A stretch of DNA of 64,000 bases from Cristatella mucedo (lineage: Eukaryota > Bryozoa > Phylactolaemata > Cristatellidae): positions 1,408,501-1,472,500 of the forward strand of contig WPIO01000074.1 of the NCBI GenBank assembly GCA_009760855.2. Reading direction: 5' to 3'. A program made the position numbers and the translations under genes. Position 1 is the first letter of the stretch. Every line of letters begins with the position of its first letter. The notes beneath the pieces are model-generated. The model made no database searches, was not told the origin of the DNA, and worked only from the letters and a program-made list of their open reading frames with translations. Shown one piece after another: positions 57,444-64,000 of this stretch.

Positions 57444-58972
57444 TCGGTGACGTCGTCATCAGCGGTTCCCTAAGTAGCGAGTCTGAATTGGAATTTCTAC
57501 TCAGAATCAAAACGCAGTCATTTTAGAAAACCTTGCGAGATTGCAAAGCGTGTGGACGCCCATTGGTCTCCGCCAGTTTATAAAATGCTCATTGTGATAC
57601 TCAGTCCTCGCGAGAAATCCTTCTTTAACGACATGCAGCCTCAATAATGCTGGTTTTATTTTCGCCGTTGCGGCAGCCTAAATTTTTTTTATTGCTCGTT
57701 TCGATTTGAACGAGATGTCACGTGAGCGATCATTCTTCTCCCACTTACGGCATTTACACTAACGCAGATTGCCTGGAGCATTAGTTTGGTGGCTAGACGA
57801 CACTAACTACACCACAACCAGTGCTAAATACGAGAATGGTTTGAACCAGTCTGGAATTTTGTAAGCAGATTACAGCAGTAGCTAACCCATACGTAACAAC
57901 TTACAGTATTGCAGAGATGTGTTGAAGATCAATCGATACAGCAGCGAAAACAGGTACGTCACGTCTGCTTCCCATTTCTCATCCCGACCGGAAGGAAACT
58001 CTCTCCAATCACGATTTGAATTAGATGTGCGATCAATGCTGGCTTAACACCGGGAAATCTGGGCTAAATAGTGTGGCACAGATTCGACTGGGTTCTTAAA
58101 CGAGGGACCCACTTGGTTCTTTGCCTGGGCTGTTAACGTGCTCGCCATTCACGACCGAGCTCCAAGGCGCAATCCCTGAGGCGTGTGTGAAGCTCCTGGA
58201 GGAAGTTGAAAATTCCCCTAGGGTGCTATGAAAATGAATTGTGATTTTATTTTAAGAAAGGTTTGCTTGTGAATGGTCATTATTCTAAGAAATTGTTTCG
58301 CAACATGCAGTTTAATAATATGAATCACTTCGCCATTATCGACCCGTAAAAACTGCCGACGACGGCCAGATAGGGCAGGGCACGAAACCTGTTATTCACA
58401 AGACTGACCTTTGCTGTACTCCTTAAATTCGATTAGTGCATTTTCCGTCGTACGAACAGCTATGCATAGGGCTCAGATCTATGAATTGGAAGTCTCTGCA
58501 AGTTTCGGTGCAGTGCGTTTGCTGCCGAGCGACAGGAGCTGCAAATGAGCACCCGTGCGAACAAAACGGCGAGCCTGCCTGATCGCGGGCTGTGCGCGCG
58601 AGGAGCAACATCTTGACGTAGACAACTGAGCCGTGACGATTTATTGTGAATAAACCGAGCGCTTCCGCTGCACGCACTCGCTCATTTTAGGAAGGAATTC
58701 GCTCGACATATTAACGATACTGCCGAGTGCAATCAGCAAGCATCGGCAGTTTAACTTCCTTGGCACGGTCGCAGTAGACACGGAGCCTCCGTCGGATTGA
58801 AGACCAACAGGGGGCGGCCGGTGGTATTATGGGAAGGATCTTGCGAAGATAGCCTATGAACTAAAAAATCGATAGATGCTCGGAAGCTGCTAATGCAAGC
58901 TCGAGTATAAGTGCTTCCCGAATGGCTGACGTGCACTGGGTCGAGTGCTCGCGAGGCCCTAAACGGCGCCTA
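57444..58972. other. Host DNA without recognised genes
   Basis: Mixed composition. I see no convincing exon, repeat family or RNA gene. Short frames on the minus strand at 58423-58936 lack support. Confidence 0.5.
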
Positions 58973-59706
58973 CTGCTCATCGGATTGACGGACAGCTGCG
59001 TCGGCTGAGGCAGCGGCGGCTTCAGCGGAGGCAGCTTTGGCCTCGGCATCTTTGGCCTCGGCATCTTTGGCGGCGGCAGCTTCGGGGGCGGCTGCTTCAG
59101 GGGCGGCTGCTTCAGGGGCGACTGCTTTAGGGGCGGCTGCTTCAGGGGTGGCTGCTTCGGCGACGGCGGCTTCAGGGGCGGCTGCTTCAGGGGCGGCTGC
59201 TTCAGGGGCGGCTGCTTCAGGGGCGGCTGCTTTAGGGGCGGCTGCTTCAGGGGTTGCTGCTTCGGCGGCGGCGGCTTCAGGGGCGGCTGCTTCAGGGGCA
59301 GCTGCTTCGGCGGCGGCGGCAGCTGTTTCGGCGGCGGCAGCTTTGGCGGCGGCAGCTTTGGCGGCGGCGGCGGCCTCGCGCAGCCGACGGCGCTCGAGCG
59401 ACAGCGACAGGTGAAACTGCCTCGAATTCAGCCAGGGTCGTTGGCCAAGCTGGCTGGCTCGCTCGAAGATCCAGGCCAGCTGCCGCTCCACTGGCTGGCG
59501 TCGAACCCAGATCACCGTTCGGTAGAAGAGAGCTGTCTGGCGCGACCGCTCGAGCGTGCTCATCTGGGGCACCGCGGCGGGCACTGAAGCGGGCGGCTGC
59601 TCGCTGCTCGACTCGACCGCGCCGCACCGCTCGGCCAGCCGCAGCGTCTCCAAGACGTCTTCGTATGAGGGCATACGGTTGAGCAGGTTCATGATGCGTC
59701 TGCAGC
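58973..59706 (-). CDS. Probable exon with Ala-rich minisatellite tail
   Basis: Open from a plausible acceptor (TCGCTCGCTGCAG) to a TAG. Residues 1-115 look like ordinary coding sequence (MNLLNRMPSYEDVLETLRLAE, then FYRTVIWVRRQPVERQLAWIFERASQLG), helical and basic. The next 120 residues are an EAAAP repeat coded by a 15-bp tandem unit (about 59080-59330), ending in KDAEAK repeats. The opposite strand is also open through the repeat. Function unknown; it is about 2 kb downstream of the TPR exons on the same strand and could belong to that gene or another. Confidence 0.4.
59080..59330. repeat. 15-bp minisatellite (Ala-rich coding)
   Basis: Tandem units of the form GCGGCTGCTTCAGGG with small variants, about 15 copies, followed by GGCGGCGGCAGCTTT-type units to about 59375. 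Confidence 0.85.
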
Positions 59707-59759
59707 GAGCGAACGCGCCAGAAACTGCCCGAGTGCACGCATAACCGGGCACGCTAGTT

Positions 59760-60395
59760 AGCTAGCTAGCTACTACCACTACTACTACTAGTGCGGCGGC
59801 GAAGCAGCACTGAGCTTTAGCGTAGGGGCCGGTGTGCTAGAGCGGCAGGGTTCAGTGCAGGCGGCCGCAAGCTCGAGAGCGGTCGAATGGCGGCAGATGT
59901 GGCAAAGATCTCTGGGAAATCCGTTGGAAATATCGAAACAAGACCCGAGCGTCGAGGAGATTGAACTAGTGTAATGGCACTCAAGTGGTACTCGACAGAG
60001 AGAAAGACTGCATTGGCGACCAAGGCATCGAAAGAATAGGAATGTCAAATGAAGGATCACGTTCAGACATCTAGCCGTTCACTCAGCTGAAAAAACTTAC
60101 ACCGGATAATAATTGAATTTAGGGTTTCCCGGTTCCTCAAAGTCGTCTGACTTTAATTATCTCCTACATCAATAAGCAGTCTTTTCAGTCACTGAATAAA
60201 ATGAGGACTCCCAGCAGCAGCTTTAGCTGCCAATCACCTTCAACTTGCCACTTGTCTCTGATGTAGTTTTTCCATTATGTTTAGTTTGAGAACTGACTAA
60301 TGTGCAACGTTTGGTCAACAAATTGATCATCTTATCGTGCATCTCTATTACAGTTATATATTAGCTTACCGCGACACTAAGTTAAGAAAATAGTA
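59760..60395. other. Host DNA without recognised genes
   Basis: A short (ACT)n run at about 59772-59790; otherwise nothing recognisable. A 90-codon minus frame at 59788-60060 has no splice or family support. Confidence 0.5.
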
Positions 60396-60397
60396 AG

Positions 60398-60590
60398 CCG
60401 TGATGGCACACTAGGTAAGTCGGTTGCATTTTACGACTTTGGGTCCCTGAGGTCGTGGGTTCGAATCCTGTGGCGGGCAATCCTGTATCGCTGCTGAAAG
60501 CGGTAGGGATAACCATAAAGGCTCTTCTGTCGCCACTCAAAAGAGGATTTAAATCAGCTAGTATTTGTGTATTTTAGTATGCAAAAACAT
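60398..60590 (+). mobile_element. SINE family 1 copy (tRNA-derived)
   Basis: A tRNA-like head with an A-box-like TGGCACACTAGG and a clear B box GGTTCGAATCC, followed by a body with GGCTCTTCTGTCGC and an end near ATCAGCTAG. Other copies on the minus strand: 768-965, 17640-17830 and 24925-25075. Confidence 0.8.
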
Positions 60591-60859
60591 TTTAATTCAG
60601 CACATTTACTATAAAGAATAACACATCAAGCCAATGTGTTCACCGTTGCACGTTTCAGTGGAAGCCAGAGAGGCATGCCAAGAAGCCAGTGGACGTAGTG
60701 AGAGCACATTAAAAATGCAATTTATAAATGTCGATTAAAAAACCCAGGCAAGTAGAAATGGCGGAAATTACTACTCTGTTTGTTAGTTCGACATTGTCTC
60801 GAAATATTTCATTAACTTGACACACCTTCAAGCAGCCATTGAATTATAATATAGTCATA

Positions 60860-61430
60860 GTACACTTGATAAAGCGAACTCGGAGAACTCAATCCCTTTC
60901 TAGGCGCTATACATTTGCTGCAAAGCAAACACGATCGAGTGGTGAGTGGTATCATGCTTGATAAACAACATGGATAACATGGTTAGGGATGATATGCACA
61001 GGGTCAGCATGTAAGTGTGGTTAGTGGCAGCATGCATGAGAACGTAAAGAGCGAATCAGAGGGACCCACTAAATGCTGTCATAAATAGGCGTGTTTGTAA
61101 GTTTTTTAAATGCGGTCAAGTCAGGGGATGTCGTGATGTTAGTCGGTTGTGAGTTCCACGCTTGGAGAGCACACAAACAAAATGCACGGTCTCCAAAAGA
61201 TTTGAGGTTTGTACAAGACATTAGTTAACAGTTAGATTCCAAAAAGCAGGTGGTACGATGCTTGGCCTGTTGCGGGAGTAGATCTGATATATAGGCTGGA
61301 GCCAAAGAATGAAGAGAGCTAAAAGTGAGCGACCAAAACCTTGAAGTCAATCCGTTGCTTGACTGGTAGCCAGTGCAGGTCGGCGAGAAGTGTTGCGACC
61401 TGGTAACTGTGAAGAAGATTTAGAAGAAGG
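60860..61430 (-). mobile_element. LINE A 3' fragment
   Basis: Tail at about 60870-60920, 3' UTR and the start of the RT C-terminal region (HWLPVKQRIDFKV near 61350) in reverse. Its truncated 5' end meets host sequence just left of the TPR-gene exons. Confidence 0.8.
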
Positions 61431-61640
61431 ATAACTACACAGCCACGACTTCGGCCCAGACGCTTTCGAAGCGGCTCGGCCAGGCGGTTCCGTCCGCCGA
61501 ATTCGAGATTGAAAACGCAGAGGGCCGCGTGCTCTGAAGTTTCGAACACACTGTACCGCAGCCCGAATCGATCGACCAGCAGCCCGGGCTATCAGCAGCG
61601 GGGCTCAACCTTTTGGGAGCAGCTGCTCAGCCGAAGCTAC

Positions 61641-61732
61641 TCACCCTTGACGTCCTTCTTGAACGGCCTTGGCTCTTTCCTCCTTCACCACGGCCAGCAA
61701 TCTCGCTTTGAACGTCATTCCTGGAGGAATCT
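61641..61732 (-). CDS. 3' exon of a TPR-protein gene
   Basis: Acceptor TCTGCTGTAG|AG. The frame continues from the previous exon through IPPGMTFKARLLAVVKEE to a GGG-TGA stop at 61641-61643. A near-perfect donor (GG|GTGAGT) also lies at 61645, so the exon may instead splice on. If so, the next exon is not certain, because a LINE fragment occupies the DNA from 61430 leftwards. Open frames at 61440-61610 could belong to it. Confidence 0.5.
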
Positions 61733-61913
61733 CTACAGCAGAGCCGAAAAAGTGGAGCTGACAGGTCGCTCAAGCGACCTGCGCTCACTCGGAGCCCACG
61801 GCGAGAGCTTCGGTGGACAGACGGAGAGCGAAGGAGGGAGTGAACCGTCGCCGCTGGCTGCAGTAAGAGCGGCGGCGGCGGCGGCGGCGGCAGCGACCGC
61901 CGACTGCGCCTAC

Positions 61914-62086
61914 CGAATAGTTTGCCGGCGCGTTTGAAGCAGGCGGCAGCGCTGCCTCTGAACCCCGTGGCGGCGTACTTCCGCCCGAGCTCCAGCCACG
62001 CTCGGCCACTCTGCGGCTCCAGCGACAGCGAGCGGAGCAGGGACGAGATGGCTCTCGCCTCGTTACCCACGTTCCAGTACACTTGG
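61914..62086 (-). CDS. TPR exon of the same gene
   Basis: Acceptor with a long pyrimidine tract (TTTTTTTCGCCTGCAG) and donor TTCG|GTAGGC. 173 bp, phases matching both neighbours. The peptide has the TPR pattern: VYWNVGNEARAISSLLRSLSLEP, then WLELGRKYAATGFRGSAAACFKRA. TPR repeats bind other proteins. The specific protein is not recognised. Confidence 0.65.
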
Positions 62087-62259
62087 CTGCAGGCGAAAAA
62101 AAGAAAGAGAAAACGCGGGCTCTCTCTTACGCACGACAAGACGCGAGCCGCAAAGCAGTTCGAGCGTTCGAAGATCCGCCGCCGCCGTGCAGTTCGCGGA
62201 AGGGTAGTAGCAAATGGCTCACGAGTGGGTACGCTACGTTCCTTCTGGGAGCCGCTTAC

Positions 62260-62358
62260 CCGAGGCTGAAGTAAATCTTGGATCGGCTGTCCGAAATCAC
62301 GAGCGCCCTAATGAATGCCTCCTGGGAAAGCGCGAAACTTTTGACGGCGCTGTGGCAC
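62260..62358 (-). CDS. Upstream exon of the TPR-protein gene
   Basis: Acceptor CTTTTTCTAG|GT and donor CTCGG|GTAAGC. 99 bp, in phase with the next exon. The peptide (SAVKSFALSQEAFIRALVI...IYFSLG) leads into the TPR helix pair. Exons further upstream should lie to the right of 62358; I could not place them with confidence. Confidence 0.6.
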
Positions 62359-62689
62359 CTAGAAAAAGTGGCCGAAGAATTGGCGAACGAGCGAAGAGCA
62401 CGGCGAAAGTAGCGGCTTTCTTCAGCTTTCTTCCAAGCTCGGCGCTTGTGGTCAATTTCACTGCAAATGAATGGTCTTCATACTGATGGCTGGCGGCGAT
62501 TTGCAGTGTGGCGACGCTGACAGGATTGCAAAAAAGCGGCAGCAGGCAGCCGTCGTTTTACAAGTCACCAGCGGCCTATGGGTAGAACTCGATGCAATCG
62601 GCATCGATGGTCGACGTCCGTTCAAATTCCGAAGACGAACGTGCAAATTTACAGACGTTTTAAAAACTACATTCGCGAGATGCTGTGAT

Positions 62690-62895
62690 GTCATTCGGGA
62701 GAAATGTTCAGACTTTTTGAGCAGCAGCAGTTAGATTTGAGGTTGGATTGACGCTCAGTTAATGGATTCGATTCGAATGAGTGGACAGTACGATATCTAG
62801 CCCGATTGGGTAGTAGTTTGAAAATGTGACCCGGAGCAAGAAAATTAAAGGTGGCAAAATGTGTGTGACAAACCTTAGATGTAAACATGCTGCGT
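62690..62895 (-). mobile_element. Very decayed LINE A fragment
   Basis: Resembles the RT C-terminal segment (FKLLPNRARYRT and SFESNPL in reverse) at low identity. Confidence 0.45.
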
Positions 62896-64000
62896 ACGCC
62901 AGCATAAGCTGCATTCCATTTTGTTCAGTCTTATTGCTAGCTTCCAGTGTTTTCATAGTAAAACACACAACTCTATTCAGCAAGTAATCTTTTATATACA
63001 GTCTGAACAAAGCTAAATAAAAAGGAAATGTAATCGCGGCACGATAGGCTTTCTTACAGTTTCGTCATGCTGACCTTGTCAAAACCGAATGACTTGCCCT
63101 TATCCTCAATGACCTAATACCCGAACAGCCAGAAGGCACTACTTGACCGTATAGCGACTGTCGCAGTGCAGGATATAAACAAAAATATTCTTAACCGTGG
63201 AAACTGCGCATAGAAAAATGACGGCAGTTGATCTCAATCAGGTGTGTCAGTGTGTGTGTGTGTGCGTGTGTGTGCGTGTGTGTGAGAGAGAGAGAGAGAG
63301 AGAAGAGTTTCCTGCGTGGAAGGTTCGCGTGACCACGAGACACAATGACAGAGCTCAATCAAGCAGCCCGCTATGATTGACGAATTAGCAGGTCATGTGA
63401 CGCCTTGCCTTTTCTGGGTCTTCCTGCGTAAGTACTTGCAAGCGAAGCACTTTTTAGCCTGTCCCTTAGCAATTGTCAAGTGCACATAGCTATTTATATA
63501 TTTTATCGAGATGATCTATCCCAAAAAATTTGGTCAACAGTTATTTGGGTTGTCCTACTGCAGGGGAAGCAAAAATGCATCGTTTCAGAAAAGCCGAAGC
63601 TTAAAGCGCCTGAACAGCGTACGAGCAAATTGAATAACGACCACGATTCTAGAGGCTGGGATTCCCGGGCGGGCTGACAAATTGTCGCGGAAGCGACTTA
63701 CAAACCAAGCATATACCACGCCGAGGAGAATTCAAGATCAGCACACTCGGTTGAGGTCTTGGCGTAAGATAGAGCCGTCCTCATTCTGGTCTCGTAGTCA
63801 CCGAATGCATCCAGGAAATAATGTAGGCGTGCTGTAATATAGAGAGCATCGTCTGGGAAGCTTCTGCCAGGCAAACGACCGCAAATGTGTACCGGTTAAT
63901 TTGTTAGAGGTCATTGTGTCCAGATGAAAACTTGCTGATCGTGACATTGCAAACAGTTCTGCACCTTACACTAGAGTTTAGTCATTACGGCGAAGCTAAT
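62896..64000. other. Host DNA, nothing recognised
   Basis: A (TG)n(AG)n microsatellite at 63246-63302; otherwise no supported feature. Confidence 0.5.

Noticed and set aside
59037-59414. Plus-strand Ala/Ser-rich frame
   Set aside because: Opposite reading of the 15-bp minisatellite; the minus frame continues into ordinary coding-like sequence.
60398-60480. A tRNA gene
   Set aside because: B box is good, but the region is the head of a repeated SINE with a shared body and imperfect acceptor pairing.

Overview
The window looks like animal (metazoan, probably invertebrate) nuclear DNA. It holds many decayed L2/CR1-like LINEs, two tRNA-derived SINE families, microsatellites and a few intron-containing exons with canonical splice sites. 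I cannot name the species. There is no operon structure outside one large mobile element.

The main feature is a 22.8-kb, strongly AT-rich island at about 34583-57350, embedded in GC-balanced host DNA. It is a complete but decayed Polinton/Maverick (adintovirus-like) element. It has about 180-210 bp terminal inverted repeats and a 5-bp flanking duplication (AGCCG). It carries protein-primed DNA polymerase B, an RVE-type integrase with C-terminal domain, an adenain-like cysteine protease, an FtsK/HerA-type packaging ATPase, a double-jelly-roll major capsid protein, a penton-like minor capsid protein and a Gly-rich pVI/pX-like virion protein. It also carries a PLA2-like virion protein and a DUF5679-like zinc ribbon. 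Less usual cargo is a YqaJ/lambda-exonuclease-like nuclease, an HNH homing-type endonuclease, four tail-fibre-like genes and a block of small unknown genes next to polB. Almost every gene has stops or frameshifts, and the capsid gene is split by a LINE with a 7-bp duplication. The left inverted repeat is itself interrupted by a 0.9-kb GC-richer segment. Many genes in the island share a TATATAG-like motif within about 10 bases of the start codon, which looks like an element-specific promoter.

Left flank (1-34582): a graveyard of two LINE families. Family A ends in a stem-loop tail followed by (ATT)n. Family B has a different 3' end. SINEs and simple repeats are interspersed. One credible host gene fragment on the minus strand (13831 to 12446) has three exons with matching phases: a Ser/Gly-rich exon, a 54-bp exon and a helical C-terminal exon ending in a stop.

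Right flank (57351-64000): two perfect hairpins directly beside the element, an Ala-rich minisatellite exon, a SINE, a LINE A fragment, and the 3' exons of a TPR-repeat protein gene on the minus strand (62358 to about 61641).

Within the element the parts form one virus-like module. polB, integrase and the inverted repeats serve replication and integration. ATPase, protease, capsid and minor virion proteins serve particle assembly. The fibres and the PLA2 protein would serve attachment and entry. As it stands, the copy is inactivated.
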